Positions 5,311 to 14,549 of a stretch of 24,648 nucleotides of DNA are shown here, in pieces; within the stretch, counting starts at the first letter, position 1; each line of letters opens with the position of its first letter. A program made the position numbers and the translations under genes. The stretch spans positions 1 through 24,648 of the forward strand of contig JALXFI010000115.1 in the NCBI GenBank assembly GCA_027069035.1. The letters are read 5' to 3'. This DNA comes from a bacterium (lineage in GTDB: Bacteria; Desulfobacterota; GWC2-55-46; S146-80; JALXFI01). Under the pieces are notes generated by a model that worked only from the letters and a program-made list of their open reading frames with translations, searched no databases and was not told the DNA's origin.

Positions 5311-7770
5311 ATGCCACACAACCGCAAACCTATGGACAAAATCTTTGCAGAGGTAGTCTTTGACCTGCCTATAGATAAAACCTTCATTTACAATCTGCCC
5401 CTATCGCTTGTGCCATCGGCAAAGGTTAAGCCATCAGCCTATACGGGCAGAAGGGTTCTTGCCCCGTTTGGCAGAAGGCGTCTTGTAGGCTATATTGTCG
5501 CCATCTTAAACAAAACCGACATGGAAGGCGTAAGGGATATTATCGATATCATCGATGAAAAACCCATTTTTGATTCAAAAAGATTATCGCTCTACAGGTG
5601 GATATCTTCATATTATTTATCGAGTCTCGGAGAGGTGATAAAAACCGCTCATAGCGGCGAGCCGCAGCCAAAAGAAAAGAGGGAGTTTTATATTACCCCT
5701 GCAGGACGTGATTACATAAAACAAAAAAAAGCCGACGGTATCCTCGGTTTCATCGAAAAAAAAGGCAAGACATCCATAACGGCGTTAAACCGGCATTTTA
5801 AGAAAGTCGGTGTCCATGCAGCCCTGAATCTGCTTAAAATGAAGGGATTTATAGAAGAAAAATGCTACATCAAGGAATCCGGCAAGGTATCGAAAAAGGC
5901 CTTTGCGGTGTATGCGGGAAAAGACAGAGATAAAGCACTTAATGAAAGTTCCCAAAATGATCCGGCTATTTCAGAGATAGACAAGAGGGCGACAAAGCAG
6001 AAAGCGATCCTTAACCGGCTTGTTTTAGAAGGCGAAGCGCCCCTTGATAAACTAAAAGAATATTTTCCAAATCCATACGGCGCATTAAAAAAACTTGAGG
6101 AAAAGGGGTTTGTAAGGATAGTATACCGTGAAACGTTTAAGGGTGTCTTGAACGCCCCCCTGCCTGCTCACAGCGGAAGGCTCGGCAGCGCACAGGAAGC
6201 CGCATTAAAAGAAATAACGAATGCGCTTTCAAAGAAAGCGCAGAGGTCTTTTCTGCTTTTCGGTGTTACGGGGAGCGGAAAAACCGAGGTCTACCTAAGG
6301 GCTATAAGCAGGTGCCTTAAACTCGGCAGAAAGGTACTCTTCCTTGCCCCGGAAATCGCACTTGCCTCAAGGCTCAGCAGATTTATACTATCCCGTTTTA
6401 AAAAGGTTGCGCTTTTACACAGCGGAATAACTACATCAGAAAAAATCAGTCAATGGGCAATGATAAAAAGAGGTGAAGTAGATATAGTTGCGGGGGCGCG
6501 TTCCGCCATATTCGCCCCTTTAAAAGATATAGGGCTTATAATCGTAGATGAGGAACACGACTCGTCATACAAACAGGAAGACGGCATTAGATACAATGCC
6601 CGCGACCTGGCATTGCTAATAGGCAAACTCAACAGTTGTGTTGTAGTGCTCGGCTCTGCAACCCCGTCACTTGAATCATACAACAACTGCACAAACGGAA
6701 AACTTACGTGTATCGAACTCTCTAAAAGGGTTGAGAACAGAGACCTTCCGAATATAACCATCGTGGATATGCGGGAAGAAAAAGACCGTATACTATCCGA
6801 AAAACTCCTTAAAGCAATGGGAGACAGGATAGAAAAAGGCGAGCAGGTTATTCTTTTTCTAAACAGAAAGGGTTTCTCGCCTTTTATACTCTGCAAGGAC
6901 TGCGGCCATGTTTGCAGGTGTCCCAACTGCCTCATATCCCTTACCTTTCATAAAGAAAAGAGGCTTTTAAGATGCCATTACTGCGGCCACATCGAACGCC
7001 GGCCGATTAAGTGTAAAAACTGCGATGGAAACAAGATATTCCCTATAGGCACGGGAATAGAGAGGCTTACAGAGGAGGTAAGGAAATTTTACCCCGACGC
7101 AAACATAAAGAATATGGACAGGGATACTGCAAGGCGAAAGAACAGGGTCTGGGAAGATTTTGAAGACGGCAAGATCGATATTCTTATAGGCACACAGATA
7201 GTCACAAAGGGTTACCATTTCCCGAATACCACGCTTGTAGGCATAGTATCGGCCGATCAATCCCTTAACATTCCGGATTTCAGGGCTGGAGAAAGGACTT
7301 TTCAACTCCTGACCCAGGCGGCCGGCAGAGCGGGGCGTGGCAATATTCCAGGCGAGGTCATAATCCAGACCTATAATCCGGACCATTATTGTTTTGAAAA
7401 GGTTAAGAACCATGATTATAAGGATTTTTTTATAAATGAGTGCACGCTGAGGAAGGAGACCGGATACCCTCCTTTTTCAAGGCTTGCAAATATTGTATGG
7501 GAAGGAGAAGACCATGAAGAGGTATCAAAAAATGCATTGAATTTTAAAGAAAAGACAGTAAAGGCGGCTGCGCGAGACAGGGGCATCAGATTGCTTGGCC
7601 CTGCGCCTGCCTTCTATGCCATGCTCAGGAAAAAACACCGATGGCAGATGCTTATAAAAGGGGATTCTCACAAATCGCTTCACGGCTTCCTTGAAAAGGC
7701 CTTGAAAGATTATAAAGCGATAAGGGGTGTAAAGATGACGATAGATATAGACCCCGTCAATCTGCTATAA
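5311..7770 (+). CDS. priA: Primosomal protein N' (replication restart helicase PriA)
   Basis: An 819-residue PriA, slightly longer than the E. coli protein. The N-terminal 3'-end-binding domain begins near FAEVVFDLPIDKTFIYNLP. A winged-helix region follows, then the helicase core with Walker A GVTGSGKTEVY near 317-327 and the DEEH box near 412-416. The zinc-binding insertion, with eight cysteines in CxxC pairs, lies around 527-572, and the C-terminal domain ends the protein. It reloads the replisome at stalled forks. The start could be ATG 5311 or ATG 5332 (MDKIFAEVVF); neither has a strong ribosome site, and I keep the longer form. It follows the PilZ gene by 98 bases on the same strand and converges with rmuC. 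Confidence 0.97.
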   Translation: MPHNRKPMDKIFAEVVFDLPIDKTFIYNLPLSLVPSAKVKPSAYTGRRVLAPFGRRRLVGYIVAILNKTDMEGVRDIIDIIDEKPIFDSKRLSLYRWISSYYLSSLGEVIKTAHSGEPQPKEKREFYITPAGRDYIKQKKADGILGFIEKKGKTSITALNRHFKKVGVHAALNLLKMKGFIEEKCYIKESGKVSKKAFAVYAGKDRDKALNESSQNDPAISEIDKRATKQKAILNRLVLEGEAPLDKLKEYFPNPYGALKKLEEKGFVRIVYRETFKGVLNAPLPAHSGRLGSAQEAALKEITNALSKKAQRSFLLFGVTGSGKTEVYLRAISRCLKLGRKVLFLAPEIALASRLSRFILSRFKKVALLHSGITTSEKISQWAMIKRGEVDIVAGARSAIFAPLKDIGLIIVDEEHDSSYKQEDGIRYNARDLALLIGKLNSCVVVLGSATPSLESYNNCTNGKLTCIELSKRVENRDLPNITIVDMREEKDRILSEKLLKAMGDRIEKGEQVILFLNRKGFSPFILCKDCGHVCRCPNCLISLTFHKEKRLLRCHYCGHIERRPIKCKNCDGNKIFPIGTGIERLTEEVRKFYPDANIKNMDRDTARRKNRVWEDFEDGKIDILIGTQIVTKGYHFPNTTLVGIVSADQSLNIPDFRAGERTFQLLTQAAGRAGRGNIPGEVIIQTYNPDHYCFEKVKNHDYKDFFINECTLRKETGYPPFSRLANIVWEGEDHEEVSKNALNFKEKTVKAAARDRGIRLLGPAPAFYAMLRKKHRWQMLIKGDSHKSLHGFLEKALKDYKAIRGVKMTIDIDPVNLL

Positions 7771-7837
7771 AATTACACAAAGATTTATATCTGTTTTGGG
7801 AGGGTTAAGAAAGCCGTCTCTGCTTCCGGAAAGATCT

Positions 7838-8941
7838 TTATAAAGTTTTCTCCTTATCGGGCAAGGCCTTCTCCCCTTCTTCAAGAGATGTCATGCGTTC
7901 CACATCAGACTCAAGCCTCAAAAGCCTTTTTTCTGCATTTTCATAACTTGAGCGCGACCTTGAAAGATGAGTGCCCACAAGTTCAAAATCGGTTCTGAAC
8001 CTTTCAAAATCACCTGAAAGTCTTGATATATAACCAAAGATATCCCTTGCCCTCTCTTCTATACTGAAGCCTCTCAGCCCAAGAAGGATCACCTGCAGAT
8101 ATGCGTAAAAACTGTTGGGAGATACAGGTATGACCCTTTTATTTATGGAGTACTGAAAAATCCCTTTATCTTCATCGAAAGATTCATCCTTTAAGATAGT
8201 CTCGTAATAAACGTTTTCAGCAGGGACATACATAAGCGCAAAATCGAATGTCCCCTCATCGGGTTTTACATATTTTCTCTGTATGTCATCAATATGTTTC
8301 TTTACATCTCTTATAAACTGTTTTTTAAGGCTCTTCTTCTCACCTTCACTGCCGGCATCTATAAAACGTCTGAAATTCTCAAGCGGAAATTTTGAATCAA
8401 CAGGGACAAGGTTATCTCCAACCTTTATCACGGCATCCACCTTCTCTCCGCTCTCAAACGCATACTGCGTGGCAAAATGGGTAGTAGGCAGTATCTGCAT
8501 AAGCAGGTCGCCAAGAAAAAGCTCTCCAAGAGACCCCCTGAACTTAGGCGCCCTTAATATCTCCTGAAGGCCTGCTATGTCCTTGCCCACTTCGTATATT
8601 CTTTTATTGGCCTCTTCTACCTGACCAAGGCTTTTTTGCACATTTCCTATCACCTTTGCGGCATTATCGAGCCTCTCGCCTATGGTGCGGTTCACCTTCT
8701 GCATAAGTTCAGAACCCTCGCTAAGCCTTTCACTCAATGCCCGTGTAAGGGTATCCAATTGCTGATTAACCACCTTTGCGCTCCCCTCAAGGCTTGCCCT
8801 GAGCTGTTCCCTCAGTCCGTCAATCTGCTGCTGCATCATCATAAAGTTATTGTTTTCCCTGCCTTTCTTTGCAAAATACAGGATCACAAAAACCAGCAAG
8901 GCAATAAGAAAGAGTAAAATTATGATTATAACCTGTTCCAT
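7838..8941 (-). CDS. rmuC: RmuC family DNA recombination protein
   Basis: A 367-residue protein with one N-terminal membrane segment (about 4-24), a long coiled coil (about 35-125) and a PD-(D/E)XK-like nuclease domain. The nuclease-type residues are visible in order: E140 in GSLGE, Q159, D169 and D182-S-K184 followed by FPLENF. RmuC limits DNA rearrangement at inverted repeats in E. coli; its biochemical activity is not well established. The ATG (MEQVIIIILL) has only a weak ribosome site. It follows dcd by 116 bases and converges with priA across 67 bases in which I see no clear terminator. Confidence 0.93.
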   Translation of the reverse strand: MEQVIIIILLFLIALLVFVILYFAKKGRENNNFMMMQQQIDGLREQLRASLEGSAKVVNQQLDTLTRALSERLSEGSELMQKVNRTIGERLDNAAKVIGNVQKSLGQVEEANKRIYEVGKDIAGLQEILRAPKFRGSLGELFLGDLLMQILPTTHFATQYAFESGEKVDAVIKVGDNLVPVDSKFPLENFRRFIDAGSEGEKKSLKKQFIRDVKKHIDDIQRKYVKPDEGTFDFALMYVPAENVYYETILKDESFDEDKGIFQYSINKRVIPVSPNSFYAYLQVILLGLRGFSIEERARDIFGYISRLSGDFERFRTDFELVGTHLSRSRSSYENAEKRLLRLESDVERMTSLEEGEKALPDKEKTL

Positions 8942-9057
8942 TTTATTTGATCGATTTAACTTGCGAACTGTAAGTTAAAGGATGAGTTAATGTATAAAAG
9001 ATTTTATATGCAAAATTCAAAGACAAGGGGTTCGGGTAAAATAAACTCCATTATTTA

Positions 9058-9609
9058 TTATATCTTTGGCAAGGTTATGCCGGTCTGTGACTGATATTTT
9101 CCCTTTTTATCCGCATATGATACAAGCGGGGGCTCATCGCTTTCAAAGAAAAGGACCTGGGCTATACCTTCATTTGCATATATCCTGGCAGGAAGAGGAG
9201 TGGTATTGGATATCTCAAGGGTTACATGTCCCTCCCACTCGGGTTCAAAAGGCGTAACATTGGTTATGATTCCACATCTGGCATAAGTGGATTTCCCCAG
9301 ACAAATGGTCATGACTTTGCGGGGTATCCTGAAATACTCAACGCTTCTGCTAAGGGCAAATGAATTTGGGGGGACTATACAGACATCGCCCTTAAAATCA
9401 ACAAACGACTGCTTATCAAAGACCTTTGGATCGACTATAGTGGAGTTAATATTGGTGAATATCTTAAATTCATCCGCCACACGGATATCATAACCAAAAG
9501 AGGATAGACCGTATGATATAACACCGGATTTTACCTGAGACTCCTGAAACGGCTCTATCATCTTGTGAGTCAGGGCCATCTCTTTTATCCATCTATCATT
9601 CTTTATCAT
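9058..9609 (-). CDS. dcd: dCTP deaminase
   Basis: A 183-residue trimeric dCTP deaminase of the dUTPase superfamily, converting dCTP to dUTP for thymidylate synthesis. Signature segments are SYGLSSFGYDIRVADEF near 32-48, GKSTYARCGI near 104-113, the EPEWEGHVTLEISNTTP segment with the catalytic glutamate in LEISN, and the C-terminal YQSQTGITLP. Some relatives also hydrolyse dUTP (bifunctional DCD-DUT); that cannot be excluded from sequence alone. The gene starts 31 bases after the ilvE stop and probably shares its transcript. The ribosome site (AGAAG) is weak. Confidence 0.95.
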   Translation of the reverse strand: MIKNDRWIKEMALTHKMIEPFQESQVKSGVISYGLSSFGYDIRVADEFKIFTNINSTIVDPKVFDKQSFVDFKGDVCIVPPNSFALSRSVEYFRIPRKVMTICLGKSTYARCGIITNVTPFEPEWEGHVTLEISNTTPLPARIYANEGIAQVLFFESDEPPLVSYADKKGKYQSQTGITLPKI

Positions 9610-9640
9610 TATAAATTGCTTCTGAATTTAATCTTAAGCC

Positions 9641-10555
9641 TTAAATATATTGAAGCCATCCCTCGTACTTGTCAAGTCTGCCTCTAATAATATCGAAAAA
9701 TGCGGACTGAAGTTTTCTTGTCACGACGCCAGGCTTCCCCTCTCCTATAACCCTCCCGTCAATCTCTCTTACAGGTGTTATCTCTGCGGCGGTCCCTGTA
9801 AGAAAGGCCTCATCCGCCGTATAGAGCTCATCTCTCGTAAATCTTTCTTCTTTGATCTCAATACCATTATATCCGGCAAGCTCGATAACACAATCCCTTG
9901 TTATACCTCTGAGAATCGATGTAAGAGGGGTTGTCTTTATTTGACCGTTCTTTACAAAAAAGATATTCTCCCCACTCCCCTCCGATACGTAACCCTCTGT
10001 GTCAAGGAGAAGGGCCTCATCATAACCGCAGGAAACAGCCTCTCTTTTAGCCATAATAGAGTTTACATAACTTCCGCACACCTTGGCCTTTGTCATGTTT
10101 ACATTTACATGCTGTCTTGTAAAAGAGGATATCTTTACCCTTATGCCGTTTTCCACCCCGTCCTCCCCAAGATATGCCCCCCATGGCCACACGGCAATAG
10201 CAACCCTCACAGGATTGTTTTTGGGAAAGAGACCCATGCTGCCGTCGCCAAGAAAGACAAGCGGCCTTATATAGCATTCTCTAAGGGTATTTATCTTAAT
10301 AGTTTCAATCACCCCTGAACAAAGCTTCTCACGGGAGAAAGGGATATCCAGTTCGACTATATGGGCGGAATCAAAGAGGCGATCTATGTGTTCTTTGAGT
10401 CTGAAAACGGCAGATCTCTTGTCATCAAGCTCGTAACACCTTATGCCTTCAAAAACCCCTAATCCATAATGCAGTGTATGGGTCAAAACATGCACATTTG
10501 CATCATCCCAACCTACCAGTTCTCCGTCAAGCCATATTTTTTTTGCCTTTTCCAA
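9641..10555 (-). CDS. ilvE: Branched-chain amino acid aminotransferase (TTG start)
   Basis: A 304-residue fold-type IV PLP transaminase performing the last step of leucine, isoleucine and valine synthesis. It opens with KAKKIWLDGELVGWDDANVHVLTHTLHYGLGVFEGIRCY, the standard IlvE N-terminus (shown here across residues 3 to about 41). The PLP lysine is K158 in TKAKVCGSY, and EGSGENIFFV and the GTAAEITPVREIDGR segment follow. Two in-frame TTG codons compete. TTG 10555 has GGAG nine bases upstream and gives the family-typical start MEKAKKIW; TTG 10570 would put the Shine-Dalgarno inside the gene. A promoter at 10588-10615 leaves a short leader. It is first in the ilvE-dcd(-rmuC) group. Confidence 0.94.
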   Translation of the reverse strand: MEKAKKIWLDGELVGWDDANVHVLTHTLHYGLGVFEGIRCYELDDKRSAVFRLKEHIDRLFDSAHIVELDIPFSREKLCSGVIETIKINTLRECYIRPLVFLGDGSMGLFPKNNPVRVAIAVWPWGAYLGEDGVENGIRVKISSFTRQHVNVNMTKAKVCGSYVNSIMAKREAVSCGYDEALLLDTEGYVSEGSGENIFFVKNGQIKTTPLTSILRGITRDCVIELAGYNGIEIKEERFTRDELYTADEAFLTGTAAEITPVREIDGRVIGEGKPGVVTRKLQSAFFDIIRGRLDKYEGWLQYI

Positions 10556-10564
10556 TATATACTT

Positions 10565-10568
10565 CTCC
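10565..10568 (-). promoter_or_regulatory. Ribosome binding site deciding the ilvE TTG start
   Basis: GGAG on the minus strand, nine bases before TTG 10555. It overlaps the alternative TTG at 10570 and so favours the inner start. Confidence 0.6.
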
Positions 10569-10587
10569 AATCTTTGAGCCCAAAAAG

Positions 10588-10615
10588 CTTATAATAAATT
10601 GCCGGAAGATGTCAA
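10588..10615 (-). promoter_or_regulatory. Sigma70-type promoter for ilvE-dcd
   Basis: On the minus strand TTGACA (10610-10615), a 16-base spacer and TATAAG (10588-10593) lie about 33 bases upstream of the TTG start at 10555. The predicted leader is roughly 25 bases and contains the ribosome site, leaving no room for a leader-peptide attenuator. Confidence 0.7.
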
Positions 10616-10681
10616 CTACTTTAATTTTTTCAAAAATATATCTCAGTTTTTTGCACCTTAAATCTTTTAATTCTTAAATAC

Positions 10682-10711
10682 TTGACAAATGGATTTATAC
10701 CGTCTTATAAT
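10682..10711 (+). promoter_or_regulatory. Sigma70-type promoter for the small two-gene unit
   Basis: TTGACA (10682-10687), an 18-base spacer and a perfect TATAAT (10706-10711) precede the ATG at 10754. It is divergent from the ilvE promoter, with about 65 bases between the two -35 boxes. Confidence 0.8.
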
Positions 10712-10753
10712 CCAAAAAATTTATAAACCTTACTTAATAAAAGGAGGTGCACG

Positions 10754-11065
10754 ATGGAAGAATTATTTGGGGTGATTTTAATTTTAATTGGAATTATATC
10801 GCTTGTTTATATAAGCACGGCAAGCGGCAGTTTCCCTGAAGGAAGTGAACTTAAGGCAATTTCAAAAAGTTTTACGTTGGTCGTTTTATTCCTGGCGCTC
10901 TTTTCCCTGTGGCACACTGTGAGAGAGGCCTTTGAGTTGAAAGAGGTATGGGGAGACGCCGCTGAATTTCCGGAGTATCTGCTGATCTTCATCACCTATC
11001 TTATGGTTTATTTTACGGCAAAAAGGCTCTCTGACATCGCCAAAAAGTTTGGGGTGGGTAAATGA
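10754..11065 (+). CDS. Small membrane protein of unknown function (three predicted TM segments)
   Basis: A 103-residue protein that I do not recognise. Three hydrophobic segments are visible: about 4-22, 36-56 and 74-92. They are separated by a polar loop with SGSFPEGSELK and an acidic loop (ELKEVWGDAAEFPEY), and the tail is basic (KRLSDIAKKFGVGK). It is likely a small inner-membrane protein. Expression signals are strong: a near-consensus promoter upstream and AAGGAGGT (10741-10748) five bases before the ATG. Its stop overlaps the next start in ATGA, so the two products are probably made together and may interact. Confidence 0.75.
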   Translation: MEELFGVILILIGIISLVYISTASGSFPEGSELKAISKSFTLVVLFLALFSLWHTVREAFELKEVWGDAAEFPEYLLIFITYLMVYFTAKRLSDIAKKFGVGK

Positions 11066-11289
11066 ACAAACTCGGTCAAAGTATATATGAGATATTAAAC
11101 ACCACGCTATCTCCGATTACGGCAAAGATGATCGTAGAGGAAAAATGCAAAGTGGTGGGCAAAGATGCCGACTCCATCGAGCAGGGCGACCTTAATGAAC
11201 TTATCTCAGCCGTAATGGGGCCTGTTCTCCTGTTCGGTGGCGAGGCTGCAGCGCAGGAGATCAAGAAGAAACTGGAGGCCCTTAAATAA
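11062..11289 (+). CDS. Small soluble protein of unknown function, coupled to the upstream membrane protein
   Basis: A 75-residue protein, mainly helical by appearance, without signal peptide or membrane segment. I do not recognise the family. Notable segments are SPITAKMIVEEKCKVVGKDADSIE, containing the only cysteine, then GDLNELISAVMGPVLLFGGEAAAQEI and a lysine-rich C-terminal helix; the whole begins MNKLGQSIYEIL. The ATG overlaps the upstream stop (ATGA), with a G-rich GGGGTGGG as possible ribosome site. No obvious terminator hairpin lies in the 43 bases before the convergent glnE end. Confidence 0.7.
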   Translation: MNKLGQSIYEILNTTLSPITAKMIVEEKCKVVGKDADSIEQGDLNELISAVMGPVLLFGGEAAAQEIKKKLEALK

Positions 11290-11332
11290 TTATACTTAAT
11301 TTTAATTCTTTCTTGATTTGTCTCCGGTTTCT

Positions 11333-14300
11333 TTAAGGATGGGAATTCTGGTGTAAGAGTGTATTATAGAGCATCCTTACTCCGGCAGCCTTCTTATTAT
11401 ATACATCAAGAAAGCTCATTATATCTTTGCAGTTAAGGCTGCGTAATATATTGATAAGTTTCGGTTCCTTAACGTTTATTTTGCTGTTCGCCCTGTCCTC
11501 TATGATCCTCAAGCGGTTTTCTATGCCTCTATAGAAACTATAGGTGTATGAAAGGAACCGGCAATCCTTTTGAGAGAGAAGCCCTTTCTTTTCAAGTTTC
11601 TTTATAACATTAATGGTGTTGGCGCCTCTTATGTCTTTGTTCTTTCTTCCATATCTCAACTGAAGCGCCTGCACTATAAATTCAATATCCACCATTCCGC
11701 CTCTTCCAAACTTTATGTCTATAGTGCTATCGTCTTCTTTTCCAAGTTCCTTCTCCATCCTTAGTCTCAGCCTCTTTATCTCCTTTTCATCATCTATAGT
11801 AAGAGGTTTTTCACATATAATGTTCCATGCAGCGGATATGATCGCTTTGCCAAAAGGCTTATCGCCCACAATAAACCTCGCCTTTAACAGAGCCTGTTTC
11901 TCCCATATCTGAGCCGTCTCCTTATGGTACCTTTCAAAGGCAGAGAAGGATGTTACAATAGGCCCGGAACTTCCTGAAGGCCTGAGTCTCGTGTCTATCT
12001 TAAAGACATACCCTTCCTTTGTAATGGTTGTAAGTATGGATATTATCTTTTGTGCAAGCCTTGCAAAGAATTCATGAGCTGTTATGGCAAGTTCTCCATC
12101 AGTTTCTCCATCCTTAAGATATATAAAGATAATATCAAGGTCAGAGCCGTATAAAAGCTCCGTCCCTCCCAGTTTGCCAAGTCCGATAATGCAAAATGGG
12201 ATCTTTTCTTTTAAATCCCCCTTTCGTGCAACCGGCTCGCCGTATCTCCTCGAAAGCTCTTTCCATGCAATCTCAAGGGCCTTTTCAAGGCAGACATCCG
12301 CAAGACATGACATCTGTTCTGAAACCTGATGAGCCTTGATTCTGCGGTTAATATCATTTACCCCTATTCTTAAAACCTCTGTGTTTCTATACCTCCTCAA
12401 AAGATTCAATGCCTCTTCATAATCCCCTGCTTCGCTTAAGTAAAGATTGAGTTCATCCGTCATCTCGGATTTGTCTTTAATCTCTTTCCTGCTCTCACCT
12501 GTTATGAAATTATCGAGAAGCCCGGGATGCTCAATAAGAAACCTCGACAGGAATGCGCTCGTTCCAAAAAGATTTACCAAGGCTTCCATGACCTCTCTGT
12601 TCTCAGACAAGAGCGAAAGGTACGTTGTATTGGGTCCTATGAATGCCAAAAATCTTTCGAGATTTGACAGGGCAAGTCCCTGGTCCGGCATTTCCAACAC
12701 CTTTAAGAAGAGATACGGCGCCATCTTCTTTAGACACTGCCTGGCCTTTGGAGAATAATGGATAAAAGGACGGCCTTCTTTCAGCAACTTGATATTGGAC
12801 AAAGCCCTATCTAAATCTTTAAACCCCTTCTTTAACAGGATTTTTTTTGTTTCATCTTGAGAGAAGCCCTCTTCAAAGATGGCAATGATATAAGGGTCAA
12901 CCTCTTCCTTTAAAGCCCTTGACGGGTCATAGAATAGCCTGTTGTAAATACTGTGCACACGCTCCATAGAGGTCCTGAGGCGTTCTATAAGGCGCTCTGC
13001 ATCGTATAATGAAGGTCTAAGCGTCTTTGCAATACAGTTAAGTTCATCTTTATCCTCCAAAAGAGTCTGCGTCTGTCTGCAGTAGATTATCTGCAACCTG
13101 TGCTCCACATCTCTAAAGAAAACGTATATCTTTGACAGTTCGGCTGCTTCATCATCGGCAATATAACCCTCACTTTTAAGCGCCTCTAACGCCTTAAGGG
13201 TGTTTACTTCCCTGATATTTGGGTTTTTACCGCCGTTAATAAGCTGGAGCGCCTGAACAAAGAACTCTATCTCGCGTATGCCCCCCCTGCCGAGTTTAAT
13301 ATCAAGGGTATTTTTTTTATTAACTATCTGATGGTCAATCCTCTCCTTCATGCCCTTTATATCCTCAATTGCGGTAAAGTCAAGATAACGTCTGTATACA
13401 AAGGGCATTACCATATCGATGAACCTCCTGCCAAGCTCAAGAGAACCCGCCACGGGACGCGCCTTTATGAGGGCGCCCCTCTCCCATGTCTGTCCCCATG
13501 ATTCGTAGTAAATCTCCATGCTTCTTAAAGAGTTGGCAAGATCGCCGTTCTCCCCCTCAGGCCTGAGGCCAAGGTCAACCCTGAAGACAAACCCCTCGTC
13601 CGTTGTCTGACCTATGAGCCTTGTAATCATTTCAGAGAGTTTTATAAAAAAAGTATGGAGATCTATCTTCCCTCTAATGCCTGTTGGTGTTTCTATCCCC
13701 GTTGTTTCACCTTTGTCTGAAGAGTATAGATAGATGATATCTATGTCAGAGCTGAAATTCAGTTCTCTTCCGCCGAACTTTCCCATTGCAACAACCGAAA
13801 ACCGTGCCTCCGTACCTGTCCCGTTATGCAAAAACTCCATTGGGGAACCGTACTTGCATTTTAAACTCTTAATAGAGTGGTTAAATGCAACCTCAAGCGA
13901 TGCGCTTGCAAGATCAGAAAGCTCTCTGCTTATATCTTCAAAGGGCGCAATGCCGCAAAGGTCCCTTGCACCTATCCTTAGATACTCTCTCTGTTTATAC
14001 TGCCTCAAGTTTTTGGCCACCTGCCCGGCATTATCCGCCCCCTCTGTAAACTTTGAGAGTTCTTTTACAAAAACAGACAATGACTTTTCCTTAAAGAGTC
14101 CGCCTTTAAGGAAAATCTCTGCTAAAACATTATAGTTTTTAAGTATTATCTGTGTAAGGTACGGTGACGCCGCCATTATTACGGCGATATTTTTCAGGGA
14201 TGTGTAAGCCTTGATAAAAGGTTTTATACCCTCCCATGTAAACTTATGTAGCGCCTGTTCAAGGCCGTTTAATGCCCTGTCCTTATTTGGCGAAGATAAG

Positions 14301-14548
14301 ACCGCCTTGAGAAGCTGTATGAACAAAGGCCTTTCAATCTCAGGGAAAAAGGTCTTGAGATTTGAGAAGGCCTTTTCTTCTTCTTTAAAGCCATATTTTT
14401 TAATTATAGAAAACGCAGCTTTATTTAAATCCTCCGAACCTTTGGTTTCTTTAAGCCCGTTAAGGATATCAAAGAGCTCATTAAGCTTATTTTCATCCAT
14501 GCTGTCAAGGCCGGTGTCAAGACCGGCTCCGTCCCAGGTTTGAGCCAT
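11333..14548 (-). CDS. glnE: Bifunctional glutamine synthetase adenylyltransferase/adenylyl-removing enzyme
   Basis: A 1071-residue GlnE, which modifies and demodifies glutamine synthetase in response to PII state. Two nucleotidyltransferase domains are visible: the N-terminal removase with GKFGGRELNFSSDIDII (257-272) and the C-terminal adenylylase with GLGKLGGTELLYGSDLDII near residue 800. Each is followed by a conserved helical region (GRGGIREIEFFVQALQL and GRGGMVDIEFIVQALQL). The first motif lies further from the N-terminus than in enterobacterial GlnE, so there is an N-terminal extension of some tens of residues. The gene begins one base after the mtnA stop, indicating coupling. No glnA or glnB is in the window. 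An inner ATG at residue 17 is a weaker start. Confidence 0.96.
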   Translation of the reverse strand: MAQTWDGAGLDTGLDSMDENKLNELFDILNGLKETKGSEDLNKAAFSIIKKYGFKEEEKAFSNLKTFFPEIERPLFIQLLKAVLSSPNKDRALNGLEQALHKFTWEGIKPFIKAYTSLKNIAVIMAASPYLTQIILKNYNVLAEIFLKGGLFKEKSLSVFVKELSKFTEGADNAGQVAKNLRQYKQREYLRIGARDLCGIAPFEDISRELSDLASASLEVAFNHSIKSLKCKYGSPMEFLHNGTGTEARFSVVAMGKFGGRELNFSSDIDIIYLYSSDKGETTGIETPTGIRGKIDLHTFFIKLSEMITRLIGQTTDEGFVFRVDLGLRPEGENGDLANSLRSMEIYYESWGQTWERGALIKARPVAGSLELGRRFIDMVMPFVYRRYLDFTAIEDIKGMKERIDHQIVNKKNTLDIKLGRGGIREIEFFVQALQLINGGKNPNIREVNTLKALEALKSEGYIADDEAAELSKIYVFFRDVEHRLQIIYCRQTQTLLEDKDELNCIAKTLRPSLYDAERLIERLRTSMERVHSIYNRLFYDPSRALKEEVDPYIIAIFEEGFSQDETKKILLKKGFKDLDRALSNIKLLKEGRPFIHYSPKARQCLKKMAPYLFLKVLEMPDQGLALSNLERFLAFIGPNTTYLSLLSENREVMEALVNLFGTSAFLSRFLIEHPGLLDNFITGESRKEIKDKSEMTDELNLYLSEAGDYEEALNLLRRYRNTEVLRIGVNDINRRIKAHQVSEQMSCLADVCLEKALEIAWKELSRRYGEPVARKGDLKEKIPFCIIGLGKLGGTELLYGSDLDIIFIYLKDGETDGELAITAHEFFARLAQKIISILTTITKEGYVFKIDTRLRPSGSSGPIVTSFSAFERYHKETAQIWEKQALLKARFIVGDKPFGKAIISAAWNIICEKPLTIDDEKEIKRLRLRMEKELGKEDDSTIDIKFGRGGMVDIEFIVQALQLRYGRKNKDIRGANTINVIKKLEKKGLLSQKDCRFLSYTYSFYRGIENRLRIIEDRANSKINVKEPKLINILRSLNCKDIMSFLDVYNKKAAGVRMLYNTLLHQNSHP

Positions 14549-14549
14549 A

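Noticed and set aside
9650..10318. Plus-strand open frame of 222 codons opposite ilvE
   Set aside because: It lies entirely antisense to a well-supported ilvE, has no domain-like pattern or ribosome site, and is cysteine-rich in the way of shadow frames.
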